From assembly GCA_000381605.1 (NCBI GenBank), contig KB906754.1:579147-643146 (forward strand): DNA of 64,000 nt, given 5' to 3'. Shown one piece after another: positions 8,931 to 18,246 of this stretch (the first letter of the stretch is position 1; the number at the start of each line of letters is the position of its first letter). Origin of the DNA: Acidobacteriaceae bacterium KBS 89. Its GTDB lineage: Bacteria; Acidobacteriota; Terriglobia; Terriglobales; Acidobacteriaceae. The notes under the pieces are model-generated. The model had not been told where the DNA came from. It saw nothing but the letters and a program-made list of their open reading frames with translations, and made no database searches. Both the position numbers and the translations under genes were made by a program.

Positions 8931-9392
8931 CTACTTCTTCGTGTCGCCGCCAATTTGCACCACACAGTATTTTGCGGTGCCGTCCCCGACGTTCTTGATC
9001 GTATGCACGGTACCCGGTGCTACAAAGAGAACGCTGCCGGGGCCGACCTTGTCCGTTTTGCCGTCGTGCTGGAATTCGATGGACCCCTGAATGACAACGA
9101 TGACCTCCGAGTGCTGGACCGTGTGCAAAGGATTCGGGACCATTCCAGCGGGCTGATCGGATTCGTGCACGGCGATGGTTTCGCCCGTCGTCAGCGTGCC
9201 GCGTAGTACGTCGCGGCTCTCTCCACCGTTGGCCATCTTGCGGACGGGCATCTGGTCGAGCGTAACCACCCTGGCCTGCGACAGCACATCGGGCCCGGTG
9301 GGAGCGGCCGTTGTCTGCGCGTCCACTACACTGCCAATCGCCGCGAACGACGACAGTCCTGCGCACATTTCTCTTCGCGTGAACTCTCTCAT
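8931..9392 (-). CDS. Secreted cupin-domain protein, paralogue of the 8399-8872 product
   Basis: The ATG at 9392 (MREFTRREMC) is preferred because AGGA lies 8 bp before it; a GTG two codons upstream is possible. The 153-residue protein has a twin-arginine-like signal (TRREMCAGLSSFAAIG) followed by one cupin domain. In motif 1 the sequence LHTVQHSEVIVVIQGSIEF keeps two His and Glu but lacks the PHRHPH run of its neighbour. Motif 2 is FVAPGTVHTIKN. The two genes lie 58 bp apart on the same strand and are divergent from tatD. The difference in metal-site residues suggests that the two copies no longer bind the same ligand. Confidence 0.82.
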   Translation of the reverse strand: MREFTRREMCAGLSSFAAIGSVVDAQTTAAPTGPDVLSQARVVTLDQMPVRKMANGGESRDVLRGTLTTGETIAVHESDQPAGMVPNPLHTVQHSEVIVVIQGSIEFQHDGKTDKVGPGSVLFVAPGTVHTIKNVGDGTAKYCVVQIGGDTKK

Positions 9393-9445
9393 GGTCACAA
9401 TCCTATCGCGATCGTGTTGCGATGCTTTAATCTGAATACGAAGCG

Positions 9446-10288
9446 ATGACTCTGACTGATACCCACGCCCACCTGGATTTCTACACTGACGATCGCGACG
9501 AAGTACTGCGTCGCGCTTACGCAGCGGGGGTGCATGCGATCCTCGCCATCGGCATTGGCGAAGGGCCGGCGACGATGCATCAGGCGCTTGAAATCGCCAC
9601 TGCGACCAGCGGGCCGGGGCTTCCGGCGATCTTCGCCAGCGCGGGGATTCATCCCCAGGAGGCAGCGAGTGCTACTCCGGAGGCACTGGAAAAACTTGCC
9701 GGGCTTGCAGCGCAGGAACGCTGCATCGCTGTGGGCGAGATCGGGCTCGACTACTACCACTTTGAGAATCCGGACATTTCTACGCAGAAGCAGGCATTCA
9801 TCGCACAGATGAAGCTGGCAGCCGGGCTGGGGAAGCCGATTGTGATCCACTGCAGGACGAGTGAGCTGGCGACTCCGCAGGCGAAGGAGAAGTTCGGAGC
9901 GGCAGATGCGTGGGAGGACCTGCTGGCGCTGATCGCCGAACACTGGACGCCGACGCGGCTGCCAGGGATTATGCATTGCTTTTCGGGGTCGGTGGAGCAG
10001 GCGGAACGGTCGCTCGCGGCCAACTTTTACCTGTCGTTTGCTGGGAATTTGACGTATCCGAAGTCTCAGGTGATCCGGGATGCTGCGGTGCTGGCGCCAT
10101 CCCACCGGATATTGGTGGAGACGGATGCTCCGTTTCTGGCGCCCATCCCGCTGCGGGGTCAGCGCAACGAACCCGCCATGATGACGCATACGGCGGTAGC
10201 CCTGGCGGAGCTTCGCGGCATCTCAACAGAGGAGCTAGCGGCCCTGACGACGGCGAATTTCAAAAATCTGTTCCCGAGCGCTCGTTGA
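9446..10288 (+). CDS. tatD: TatD family metal-dependent DNase
   Basis: This 280-residue protein is a TIM-barrel hydrolase. It has the N-terminal metal motif DTHAHLD (residues 5-11), EIGLDYYH, the IVIHCR strand, PGIMHCFSGS, and the late acidic motif VETDAPFLAP. These supply the two-metal site of the TatD/YcfH family, which acts as a 3'-5' exonuclease or in DNA turnover and repair. It is slightly longer than E. coli TatD (260). It is followed 58 bp later by yajQ on the same strand. Confidence 0.93.
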   Translation: MTLTDTHAHLDFYTDDRDEVLRRAYAAGVHAILAIGIGEGPATMHQALEIATATSGPGLPAIFASAGIHPQEAASATPEALEKLAGLAAQERCIAVGEIGLDYYHFENPDISTQKQAFIAQMKLAAGLGKPIVIHCRTSELATPQAKEKFGAADAWEDLLALIAEHWTPTRLPGIMHCFSGSVEQAERSLAANFYLSFAGNLTYPKSQVIRDAAVLAPSHRILVETDAPFLAPIPLRGQRNEPAMMTHTAVALAELRGISTEELAALTTANFKNLFPSAR

Positions 10289-10346
10289 GTGAAGCAACCG
10301 CTGCAATAATAGAGAGCGATCAGGCACATACGAAGGAAGACACATC

Positions 10347-10847
10347 ATGGCATCCGACAATAGCTTCGACGTAGTGAGCAAAGTAGAGATTCAGGAAGTG
10401 AAGAACGCGATTGACCAGGCCTCGAAGGAGGTGCATGCGCGGTTCGACCTGAAGGACTCCAAATCTAAGATCGAACTTGAAGGCACGGACACGATACAGC
10501 TCGCCAGCCAGGACGACTACAAGCTTAAGGCGGTGATCGAGATCCTCTCGCAGAAGCTGGTGAAGCGCGGCGTGTCGCTCAAGAACCTTGAGTTTGAGAA
10601 GGTGGAGCCGGCGGCCAACTCGAGCGTTCGTCAGAAGATCAAGCTGGTGCAGGGAATTCCGTCGGAGAAGGCGAAGATTATCGTCGCGGCGATCAAGGAC
10701 TCGAAGAAGAAGGCCCAGGCGAGCATTCAGGGCGATACCGTGCGAGTGGTCAGCAAGGACCGGGACACGCTGCAGGAGATCATGGCGCTGCTCAAAGGCA
10801 AGGACATCGGGGTCGAGCTGCAATTCACCAACTTCCGCTCCAACTGA
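10347..10847 (+). CDS. yajQ: YajQ family nucleotide-binding protein
   Basis: At 166 residues this has the normal YajQ length and the family signatures: SFDVVSKVE near the start, EVHARFDLKDSKSKIE, VRQKIKLVQGI, and a C-terminal LQFTNFRSN. The fold is two ferredoxin-like domains. Some family members bind cyclic di-GMP and co-regulate transcription; whether this one does cannot be judged from sequence. A GC-rich stem-loop follows directly after the stop. Confidence 0.95.
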   Translation: MASDNSFDVVSKVEIQEVKNAIDQASKEVHARFDLKDSKSKIELEGTDTIQLASQDDYKLKAVIEILSQKLVKRGVSLKNLEFEKVEPAANSSVRQKIKLVQGIPSEKAKIIVAAIKDSKKKAQASIQGDTVRVVSKDRDTLQEIMALLKGKDIGVELQFTNFRSN

Positions 10848-10853
10848 GGTAGG

Positions 10854-10877
10854 GGCAGTGGCGATAATCGCCATGCC
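10854..10877 (+). terminator. Stem-loop after yajQ, possible terminator
   Basis: GGCA-g-TGGCGA-taa-TCGCCA-TGCC forms a 10-bp stem with one bulged base and a 3-nt loop. It starts 7 bp after the yajQ stop. There is no clean T-run directly after it, so it may be a processing or stabilising hairpin instead of a classical terminator. Confidence 0.35.
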
Positions 10878-10969
10878 GGGCTGGGCAGTTGCCGTCATCA
10901 AAATTATTGTTTGGGATTTGCGATTCTGTTTCTGAAGCCAAATCCACATCCTGATAGTCTTAACGACGA

Positions 10970-11974
10970 GTGAGCACCCTCTCCATCGCGACTGCAGCCG
11001 AAGTCTTCGACCTCCTGCGTGACGATCTAGCGGCGATCGAAGAGGACTTCGCCCGGCAATCGGCGTCCGAGGTTGAGGTCATCACGGACATCGCGCGATA
11101 TCTGATTGCCGGCGGTGGCAAGCGGATTCGGCCGCTGCTTCTTCTCCTCTCGGCGAAGGCACTGGGTTGCACCAGTCCGAGCCGCATACGGCTTGGTGCG
11201 GTGGTTGAGATGCTTCACACCGCGACGCTGGTTCACGACGACATCATCGATGAGGCTGACACTCGCCGCGGACGGCCATCCTCAAACACCACGTGGGGCA
11301 ACTCGAAGTGCGTGCTCGCGGGCGATTGGCTTTACATGCAGGCGTTCAGTTCGGCGCTTGAGGAGCGTAACTTCCGCGTGCTGGAGCTGCTGATCTCCCT
11401 GACGCAGCAGATGGTCGAGGGCGAGTTGCTGCAGATGCAAAAGCTCGGCCACCTCATCAACGAAGAGGAGTACTTCGACCTCATCTTCCGAAAGACCGCC
11501 TGCCTCTTCAAGGTGTCGATGCAGCTTGGCGTTGCGATTACTCCTGCACATGGGCTCGGCGACCATAACGAGTTGGAGGCTCAACTCGGCGAATACGGCC
11601 GCAACCTTGGGCTCGCCTTTCAGATTGTCGATGACGTTCTTGATCTTACGGCTGCTGAAGATGTGCTGGGTAAGCCAGTCGCCAGCGACCTGCGCGAAGG
11701 CAAAGCCACGCTGGCCGTCATCCATGCTTTGGAGCGTGGCACCGGCGCCGATCGAGAAGCAATTCGCACGGTGCTTGCCGATCGCAGCTTCGACCGCATC
11801 TCGCACCCGCAGATTCTCGAAATTCTCCATCGCCACGGCTCGATCGACTACGCGATGGACACCGCCTGCGCCTACGCAGAAGCTGCCCGGCTCACGATTG
11901 CGGAGCTGCCCGACTCGGAGGCCAAGCGCGCCCTGCTCTGGGTACCGGGCTTTGTCACTACGCGCGACCGCTAA
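10970..11974 (+). CDS. ispB: Trans-polyprenyl diphosphate synthase (octaprenyl/solanesyl type)
   Basis: This 334-residue protein starts at GTG. It carries the two aspartate-rich metal motifs of chain-elongating prenyltransferases: DDIID about 85 residues in (HDDIIDEADTRRGRPS) and DDVLD at about 222. GGGKRIRP binds isopentenyl diphosphate. The residues before the first motif (MLHTATLVH) are those of the long-chain branch, which makes the quinone side chain. The product length cannot be fixed by eye. The gene converges on xseB with 12 bp between stops. Confidence 0.9.
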   Translation: MSTLSIATAAEVFDLLRDDLAAIEEDFARQSASEVEVITDIARYLIAGGGKRIRPLLLLLSAKALGCTSPSRIRLGAVVEMLHTATLVHDDIIDEADTRRGRPSSNTTWGNSKCVLAGDWLYMQAFSSALEERNFRVLELLISLTQQMVEGELLQMQKLGHLINEEEYFDLIFRKTACLFKVSMQLGVAITPAHGLGDHNELEAQLGEYGRNLGLAFQIVDDVLDLTAAEDVLGKPVASDLREGKATLAVIHALERGTGADREAIRTVLADRSFDRISHPQILEILHRHGSIDYAMDTACAYAEAARLTIAELPDSEAKRALLWVPGFVTTRDR

Positions 11975-11986
11975 GCTTCGACGAGA

Positions 11987-12235
11987 CTACTCGCCGTCTT
12001 CCGTGTCTTCAGCTGTGCCTTCCAGATCGAAATCCACCGCCTTCATCTGACCTCTGCCGCGCTCCACCAGAATCTGAATCTTTCCCTCGGCGGCTTCCAG
12101 CTCCTTCTTGCAGGCGTCTGACAGCTTCATCCCTTCCTCAAACAGGCGCACGGAATCCTCGAGAGTAAGGTCTCCGCTCTCCAGGCGCTCCACTACAGCC
12201 TCGAGTGCCGTCAACTGGTCTTCAAAACTGGGCAT
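11987..12235 (-). CDS. xseB: Exodeoxyribonuclease VII small subunit
   Basis: This 82-residue protein is of the usual XseB length, with the diagnostic FEDQLTALEAVVERLESGDLTLEDSVRLFEEGMKL-type helix pair at its start. An acidic tail follows (TAEDTEDGE). XseB binds the large subunit XseA to degrade single-stranded DNA; xseA is not in this window. The ATG overlaps the stop of the upstream folate/methionine gene by one base (TGATG), so translation is probably coupled to that gene. Confidence 0.93.
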   Translation of the reverse strand: MPSFEDQLTALEAVVERLESGDLTLEDSVRLFEEGMKLSDACKKELEAAEGKIQILVERGRGQMKAVDFDLEGTAEDTEDGE

Positions 12236-14187
12236 CAGGCGACCTCAACTTCCGCCAGACCCAACACGTCTGCGGCCACGCTGTAACGCCCGAACGGCGC
12301 GCTGACTTGTACCCCTTGCACCATCGGCCTCGCCTCTGCGAGCATCTCCTGGGCGATCTTGACACCCTCGACACGTCCGGCTTCGGGAGTGGTCACCGCA
12401 GCCATCCGCGCCATGATGTCTTCGGGCATACTGACGCGCAGGTCGTTCTTCATGAACTCCGCGTTACGCAGACTTGTGAGCGGCCAGATTCCCGCGATGA
12501 CGGGGATGCGGAACTGTTCGATGCGCCGAAGAAACTCCTCCAGCACGCGCAGATCGAAGACGGGCTGCGTAATCGCGTATTCGGCGCCGGCTTCCACCTT
12601 GAACGCGAACCTCCGCACCTCCTGATCCATGTCCTGGACGCCGGGATTCGCCGCCACTGCGATGGTGAAGCCCGTAGAGGCTCCGATCGAGTTACTGCCA
12701 ATATCCAGACCGTAGTTCAGATTGTGGACGACGTTGACGAGGCCGATCGCGTCGACGTCGAAGACCGCCGTCGCGTTCGGATAGTTCCCCAGCTTCGGAG
12801 GATCGCCGGTGAGGCACAGAATGTTCTTCAGACCAATCGACGACGCGCCGAGGAGGTCGCTTTGAATGCTCAGCACATTGCGGTCGCGGCAGGTGTAGTG
12901 CAGGATCGTCTCGATCCCCACGTTCTGCTGGATCTGCACGCAGAGACTCTGCGCGCTCATCCGTGCGCTGGCTCGGGGGGAATCGGGCACGTTGATCGCG
13001 TCGACTCCCAGACGATGCATGTGCGCCGCGCCATCGAGCTCTTTGCTGCAGTCGATTCCCTTGGGCGGAACGATCTCCACCATGGTGACGAACTCGCCGG
13101 CGGCGACCATCGACCCAATCTTCGAGCGGTGCGCGAGCTCCGGCGGCTCGACTTTGCTCGCTGCTTTGGTCGCGGCCCTGGTTGCACTGGCGCTCTCCAT
13201 CACCTGGGCGCCGCCTTCCATCGCGTCCAGTGCTCGCAGCGAACTCTTCATCGCCCGGGTGTAGCTTGGCGTGGTGCCGCAACATCCGCCAACGATGCTC
13301 GCACCTGCCTTTACCAGCTTGCGGGTGAAGCTGGCCATGTACTCCGGCGACGTCAGATAAATTGTCCGTCCCTCGACGGCCCGCGGAATCCCTGCATTCG
13401 GCATTGCAGCCAGTGGTTTGGTGGTGACGGGACGCATCCGCTCAATCACGCTGAGCACTGTTGCCGGTCCAGCGCTGCAGTTGCACCCTACTGCGTCGGC
13501 ACCCCACTCGGTCAACTTCATCGCCGCGGTTTCGGCCGAGGAGCCATCGAGGCAGTTGCCTTCCTCATCGACGGTCATCATGACCACGACGGGCACTTCG
13601 GGAGCGACGCTCCGGGCTGCAAGAATCGCCTGATGTGCCTCGACCAGAGACGTCATCGTCTCCACAATCAGGATGTCGGCGCCGACTCCAGGTCCACCCT
13701 CCACGAGCGCTCGAATCTGCTCCGCAAACGCGGCCTGCGCCTCGTCAAGACCAACCTTGCCCAACGGCTCCAGCCTTACCCCAAGCGGCCCGATCGCTCC
13801 GGCCACAAACGCCTCGCTGGCCTGTTTGTCCCGAATCTGATTAACGCACTCCCGCGCCAGCCGGACCCCGGCCAAATTGATCTCGCGGACCTTGTCCTTC
13901 AGACCATGCATCCCCAGCCGGAAGGTGTTTCCACCAAAGGTGTTGGTTTCGATGACCTCCGCACCCGCTTGCAGATACTCCGCGTGGATCTCGCGTACCA
14001 ACTCCGGCTGTGAGAGATTCAGTTCGTCATAACAGCGGTTGATGAACACGCCGCGCGCATACAGCATTGTGCCCATCGCTCCATCGCAAAGCACGGTCCC
14101 GCCGGCAAACAGTCTGTCGACTGCAGCCTTACCCGAAACGGAACTAACCTGTGCTTCGTCCAAACCTTCAGCCATGATCGTCTCCAA
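12235..14187 (-). CDS. Bifunctional homocysteine S-methyltransferase / 5,10-methylenetetrahydrofolate reductase
   Basis: This 650-residue fusion has two parts. Residues about 20-330 are a cobalamin-independent homocysteine methyltransferase barrel (LCDGAMGTMLYARG at the start, zinc ligands in GCNCSAGP and GGCCGTTP). A short Ala-rich linker follows. Residues about 360-640 are a MetF-type reductase (VEIVPPKGID near its start, LTGDPP, QPVFD, IPVIAGIWPL). B. subtilis YitJ has the same architecture. The product would supply methyl-THF and methylate homocysteine to methionine. The N-terminus could start at METIMAEG or four codons later. xseB follows with a one-base overlap. Confidence 0.92.
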   Translation of the reverse strand: METIMAEGLDEAQVSSVSGKAAVDRLFAGGTVLCDGAMGTMLYARGVFINRCYDELNLSQPELVREIHAEYLQAGAEVIETNTFGGNTFRLGMHGLKDKVREINLAGVRLARECVNQIRDKQASEAFVAGAIGPLGVRLEPLGKVGLDEAQAAFAEQIRALVEGGPGVGADILIVETMTSLVEAHQAILAARSVAPEVPVVVMMTVDEEGNCLDGSSAETAAMKLTEWGADAVGCNCSAGPATVLSVIERMRPVTTKPLAAMPNAGIPRAVEGRTIYLTSPEYMASFTRKLVKAGASIVGGCCGTTPSYTRAMKSSLRALDAMEGGAQVMESASATRAATKAASKVEPPELAHRSKIGSMVAAGEFVTMVEIVPPKGIDCSKELDGAAHMHRLGVDAINVPDSPRASARMSAQSLCVQIQQNVGIETILHYTCRDRNVLSIQSDLLGASSIGLKNILCLTGDPPKLGNYPNATAVFDVDAIGLVNVVHNLNYGLDIGSNSIGASTGFTIAVAANPGVQDMDQEVRRFAFKVEAGAEYAITQPVFDLRVLEEFLRRIEQFRIPVIAGIWPLTSLRNAEFMKNDLRVSMPEDIMARMAAVTTPEAGRVEGVKIAQEMLAEARPMVQGVQVSAPFGRYSVAADVLGLAEVEVA

Positions 14188-14355
14188 CTGCTTCTTTCAT
14201 CCTAAGCCACCAGTGGGACGCGCTCCAAACGCATGGACTCGAAGGCCTGATTCGAGAGGCTCCAGAGCCGTTTCATCCCATTTCCTTTGTTATACTCGGC
14301 ATAGAGCAGTGGCCGCCAAAACACGCCGCAGCGCTCAGGTTGGAGTTGGTCACCG

Positions 14356-15873
14356 TTGAAGAATCGAAGTCTCCTTATGAAGTCACTCCGCGCCCAGGTA
14401 TTCTGCGGCCTCCTGGTCGCCTTTGCGACGGCCGGCCTCACCTCGTGCCACAGCTCACTCTACTACGCGTACAAGTTTCCCGAGTTCACCTTCGCGAACC
14501 GGCCGGTTCCTCCAAGCCTGCTTGCTAACCGTGTCATGATCGGGGTGACGGCCAACGGCGTCTCCGGCGGCTCCCTGCAGATCGTCGATGCCAAGCGCGA
14601 TCTTCGCAACAATATTCAGAACACCAAGACCTTTTCGATCTCGGGATATGGCTCGGGCTACCCCAATCTGATCCTCAACTTCCCGGCCGAGGTCTCGGGG
14701 TACGTCTACTCGAGTGCGCAGGGCGACATACAGATCATCAACTACAGCAAAGAATCGGTTGCAGGCGCGGGGGGTACGTTTCCGGCCAAATCCACTGCCC
14801 TTGCTGTTCCTCCGACGTTTGCCCATGTCTACTCGGCGATGGAGACGATCGGTCAACTCGGCATCATCGACAACGCCACGGGCCAAAGCTATGGACTGGT
14901 GCTCCCAAACGTCTTCCAGGTCGTCGTCAACTCGGGTGACACGGTCGTGCTCGCCATGGTCCGCAACTCGAACACGATCTACCGCCTCGTCAAGCTGAAC
15001 CAGAACCAGTACCCCACCTCCACAGCGGCCGTTTTGGCACTGGGTGCTGCGGATTGCCAGCCTTTCAATCTTCCCGTGTACTGCGCCGTGCCAGTGAACA
15101 CAGGAACCCACGCGAACGCCTTCGATCGTCCCATGGGGGCTTACTTCTCGCTCGATGGGAATTCCGTTTACGTGCTGAACTGCGGCGCCGAGTGCGGAGG
15201 GACGACCTCCAGCGTCACGTATCTACAGCAGGGCGTACTACAGAACAACCACATCCCCACGACCATCCCTGACACCTCTTCGTTCATCACCCAGGTACTT
15301 GTTCCCGGTGGCGTCACCGAAGCTCTCGCGAACGGGACCACCCTCTACGTTGCCGGCCAGCAACTTCAGCCCGATGGCCTGTTCGCCGGCCACCTATCGA
15401 TCATCAATCTGGCGACCAATACGGTTACCGGCAAGTACTCCATCTCAGACGGCACGCACACGAAGATGCTCTTCGCCGACAACAACACTCTGTGGATCGG
15501 CTCACAGTATTGTGCCACAGGTGAACGCGCCCACCAGGCGGCTCTCGGCGTGACGACGCAGGCGGCGAACTACAACTGTCTTACCAGCTTCAACCTCGGT
15601 ACTTTGACTCCAGCGATCGTGCCGTTCGTTATCCCCGGCTCGCCTACGGCTGTTGTTCAATTCCCCAACACCAATCAGAACCAGTACTACTATGGCGATC
15701 TCACTGGTCTGTGCTGGGTCCAGGGGTTCAACAAGATGTACACGGCCTACGGTGGCCAGGTGCACATTTTCAGCACGGTAGACAACTCGGAGATCGCCAA
15801 CACGAACGTCATCGTGCAGGGCACTGCCCTCGATGTCGCCTATATGGACGCGATCACGGACGCCGACGACTAG
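14356..15873 (+). CDS. Lipoprotein of unknown function, probable beta-propeller
   Basis: A signal peptide ends in the lipobox LTSC (Cys 31 from the TTG start), so the protein is probably a membrane-anchored lipoprotein. The TTG at 14356 has GGAG about 10 bp upstream; the ATG at 14377 is an equally good alternative. The 470 mature residues have recurring short strands, such as GGSLQIVDAKRD, AGHLSIINLATNTVTGKY and GQVHIFSTVDN, which resemble YVTN/NHL-type beta-propeller blades. No catalytic motif was recognised. The C-terminus is acidic (DAITDADD). The role may be binding or surface display, but this is a guess. The gene is divergent from the methionine enzyme with 168 bp between. Confidence 0.7.
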   Translation: MKNRSLLMKSLRAQVFCGLLVAFATAGLTSCHSSLYYAYKFPEFTFANRPVPPSLLANRVMIGVTANGVSGGSLQIVDAKRDLRNNIQNTKTFSISGYGSGYPNLILNFPAEVSGYVYSSAQGDIQIINYSKESVAGAGGTFPAKSTALAVPPTFAHVYSAMETIGQLGIIDNATGQSYGLVLPNVFQVVVNSGDTVVLAMVRNSNTIYRLVKLNQNQYPTSTAAVLALGAADCQPFNLPVYCAVPVNTGTHANAFDRPMGAYFSLDGNSVYVLNCGAECGGTTSSVTYLQQGVLQNNHIPTTIPDTSSFITQVLVPGGVTEALANGTTLYVAGQQLQPDGLFAGHLSIINLATNTVTGKYSISDGTHTKMLFADNNTLWIGSQYCATGERAHQAALGVTTQAANYNCLTSFNLGTLTPAIVPFVIPGSPTAVVQFPNTNQNQYYYGDLTGLCWVQGFNKMYTAYGGQVHIFSTVDNSEIANTNVIVQGTALDVAYMDAITDADD

Positions 15874-15917
15874 GCACTGGTCCTGGGGCGTCTTTAGCCC
15901 CTGCTAGCATAACGATC

Positions 15918-16640
15918 ATGCAAACCATAGATATCCTCGCCATCGCCGCGCACCGCGACGACGTGGAACAGACGTGCGGTGGCACTCTGCTCGCCATGAA
16001 CTCGCGTGGCTGGCGCACCGGCATCCTGGACCTGACGCAGGGCGAGTCCGGCACACGCGGCACCGCCGCCGACCGCGCGGCCGAGGCAGCGGCGGCGGCC
16101 CACATCCTGAACGTCGCTCACCGCGAGGCGCTCGACCTGCCCGATGGCAACGTCCAGAACACCTACGAGAATCGCCTCAAGATCGCCGCTGTCCTGCGGC
16201 GCCTGCGCCCTCGAGTCGTGATCCTGCCTTATTGGCAGGGACGCCACCCGGATCACTACACCTCCGCCACGCTGGGCTATGAAGCGTGCTTCGTCAGCGG
16301 CCTGGCCAAGGTGGAGACGCCGGGTGAGCAGAAACCACCACATCGCCCTTACAAGATCCTTTACGCGAGTCTCTACGCCGATGTGCGGCCTACCTTTGTC
16401 GTCGACATTTCGCCCTACGTTGAACAGCGCCTGCAATCGCTGCTCGCCTACCGGTCGCAGTATGCCGCGCAGCCTGAAGGCGGCAAGCTCTTCGTTCCCG
16501 AAGAAGAGATCCGCGAGCGGACGCTCGCCGAGGCGCGGCACTATGGGTTGCTCGCAGGAGTGCGTTACGCCGAACCGTTTGTTCAGAAGGAGGTGGGTCT
16601 CGTCGAGGACATCACGCTTCTTCCAGTGCAGTCCATCTAG
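15918..16640 (+). CDS. bshB1: Bacillithiol biosynthesis deacetylase BshB1 (PIG-L/LmbE family)
   Basis: This 240-residue protein starts at ATG 15918; the open frame extends further upstream but only over the end of the previous gene. The zinc motif AHRDDVE (residues 9-15) and the later HPDHYTSA are those of LmbE deacetylases. DLTQGESGTRGT, LDLPDG, the PHRPYKILY segment, TFVVDIS and AYRSQY follow the BshB1 pattern closely. BshB1 deacetylates GlcNAc-malate on the way to the thiol bacillithiol. bshA and bshC are not in the window. The last 4 bp overlap the convergent gene at 16637. Confidence 0.88.
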   Translation: MQTIDILAIAAHRDDVEQTCGGTLLAMNSRGWRTGILDLTQGESGTRGTAADRAAEAAAAAHILNVAHREALDLPDGNVQNTYENRLKIAAVLRRLRPRVVILPYWQGRHPDHYTSATLGYEACFVSGLAKVETPGEQKPPHRPYKILYASLYADVRPTFVVDISPYVEQRLQSLLAYRSQYAAQPEGGKLFVPEEEIRERTLAEARHYGLLAGVRYAEPFVQKEVGLVEDITLLPVQSI

Positions 16641-17272
16641 GCGCTTGCTTCGACGCTCACTGCGGCCCGCAGCCGCTGTTTCACGAATGCGATGACTTCG
16701 TCGGTGACATAGATTGGCGGACGCATCGCCAGCACGGGTGTCCCCTCGACCAGCTTCAGCGAGACTCCCTTCCACTCCGGCCGGCCGAGCTTACCCTCGG
16801 GCACGAGCACGGCATCGGCGCGATCCAGAAAATACTTCGCGGAGTCTTTGAAGTCGGCTGTTTCGGGATCCAGCACGCTCAGGTACAGATCGGGCCGCAG
16901 AAACCGCAGAACGCTGTTCGATTCGATCACTACATTTTCCGCCTGGGCGATCTCCTTGCGGATTCGCGGCATTGCTTCGGACAAATCCCCCAGCCGCGTC
17001 CTCACCCAGAACGATCGCACCGCTCCCGCGGCCAGATAGCGTCCCGAATCTGTTGTGCTGTCGCCGCCTGCGCGCTCCTCGCTCACTGCCAGGGTATGCT
17101 CCGCCGTCTCGCAGTCACACGGCTCCCCGTTTGCCGAGCACATGCCATGGCCAAATTGGGTGATCTTGAAGGCGGTCCAATGCATCTCGGGCAGTGCCTC
17201 GATCAAGCCGGTCACCACGCTTGTCTTGCCGATATTTCTCGTATGCCCGCCGATCACCACAATTGCCATCAT
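16637..17272 (-). CDS. Uncharacterised P-loop NTPase, MobB/BioD-like fold
   Basis: This 211-residue protein begins with a strand and a P-loop-like GGHTRNIGKTS (residues 8-18), as in MobB and related SIMIBI-class NTPases. Shortly after it lies a Cys cluster: HGMCSANGEPCDCE (three Cys, Cx6CxC, about residues 42-54). Later VVIESNSVL and ADAVLVPEGK fit switch and base-contact regions of the same fold. I do not recognise a named family. It could be a metallochaperone or cofactor-related GTPase/ATPase; that is an inference. It converges on bshB1 with a 4-bp overlap and is followed 35 bp later on its 3' side only by bshB1; lpxD lies upstream. Confidence 0.65.
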   Translation of the reverse strand: MMAIVVIGGHTRNIGKTSVVTGLIEALPEMHWTAFKITQFGHGMCSANGEPCDCETAEHTLAVSEERAGGDSTTDSGRYLAAGAVRSFWVRTRLGDLSEAMPRIRKEIAQAENVVIESNSVLRFLRPDLYLSVLDPETADFKDSAKYFLDRADAVLVPEGKLGRPEWKGVSLKLVEGTPVLAMRPPIYVTDEVIAFVKQRLRAAVSVEASA

Positions 17273-17307
17273 CCACCGCGCGATCCACTACAGCTACACC
17301 ATCAATT

Positions 17308-18246
17308 TTAGCGCCGTTTCAGCCTTGCCAGGTCGCGCAGATACTCCTTCAAAGGCCGCGCAGGACGACCCCAGAAGACCTCCCCTGGCCCTCGCATCTT
17401 CTTTCCACTCAAGACCCCGGCACCGCCACCGAGGATCACGCCCGCCCCTACCGTTGCGTGTTCTCCAATCCCCACTTGGCCGCCGAGGATCGCCCCGTCC
17501 TCCACCACACTCGAACCCGAGATGCCAGTCTGCGCCGCGATCACTACATGCTTCCCGATGACGCAGTTGTGACCGATGTGCACGAGGTTGTCGATCTTCG
17601 TTCCGCGACCGATCCGCGTCTCGCCAAGTGCGCCACGATCGATGGTGGTGTTCGCGCCAATCTCAACATCGTCTTCGACGACGAGACGACCTTGCTGCGG
17701 AAAGATCAGGTACTCCCCGGTTTCTTTGCTGCGGGCGTATCCGAACCCCGTCGACCCCAGCACTGCTCCCGCCTGGACCACGACACGATCCCCCAGGACG
17801 GTCCCAGAGTGCACCACAACGCGAGCCATCAAGTTGCAGTCACCTCCCAGCACCACACCATCCTCAAGCACCGCTCCTGGACCTATCCTGGTTCCCGGGC
17901 CGATCCTGACACCCGCGCCGACGACAGCCGTGGGATGGACCCCCGCCTCAAAACCACGGCCCTTCAGCTGACGTCCCACGACGGCGAACGCATATCGCGC
18001 ATCACCTACCCACAGGACCCGCGGATCGAGCGGCAGATTCGCGTCTTCCAGGCTACGGTTCGCAAGGACCGTTCCCGCCTTGGATTGCAGCGCCTGCGTC
18101 AGCGTCTCCTTGTCGGTCGCAAACACCACCGAACCTGCGCCTGCGCTCTCAATGTTCGAGACGTCTGTGAGCTCCACATCGAGCAGCGGAGCGCTTACAC
18201 CGATCCAGTCGGCGACCTTGCTCATGCTGGCCTTGCTCTGAGCCAT
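17308..18246 (-). CDS. lpxD: UDP-3-O-acylglucosamine N-acyltransferase
   Basis: LpxD adds the second acyl chain in lipid A synthesis. This 312-residue protein starts at the ATG 18246 that overlaps the upstream lpxL-like stop by one base (TGATG); a longer frame to 18306 would overlap more and is less likely. The N-terminal uridine-binding domain has [14 protein letters not shown]. Left-handed beta-helix hexapeptide repeats follow (about residues 95-260). The catalytic His lies in HIGHNCVIG, and [20 protein letters not shown] is typical of LpxD. A C-terminal helix ends the protein. It is translationally coupled to the acyltransferase gene. Confidence 0.95.
   Translation of the reverse strand: MAQSKASMSKVADWIGVSAPLLDVELTDVSNIESAGAGSVVFATDKETLTQALQSKAGTVLANRSLEDANLPLDPRVLWVGDARYAFAVVGRQLKGRGFEAGVHPTAVVGAGVRIGPGTRIGPGAVLEDGVVLGGDCNLMARVVVHSGTVLGDRVVVQAGAVLGSTGFGYARSKETGEYLIFPQQGRLVVEDDVEIGANTTIDRGALGETRIGRGTKIDNLVHIGHNCVIGKHVVIAAQTGISGSSVVEDGAILGGQVGIGEHATVGAGVILGGGAGVLSGKKMRGPGEVFWGRPARPLKEYLRDLARLKRR

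Noticed and set aside
12205..14013. 602-residue frame antisense to the methionine/folate fusion gene
   Set aside because: It mirrors a well-supported gene on the other strand and has no recognisable domain.
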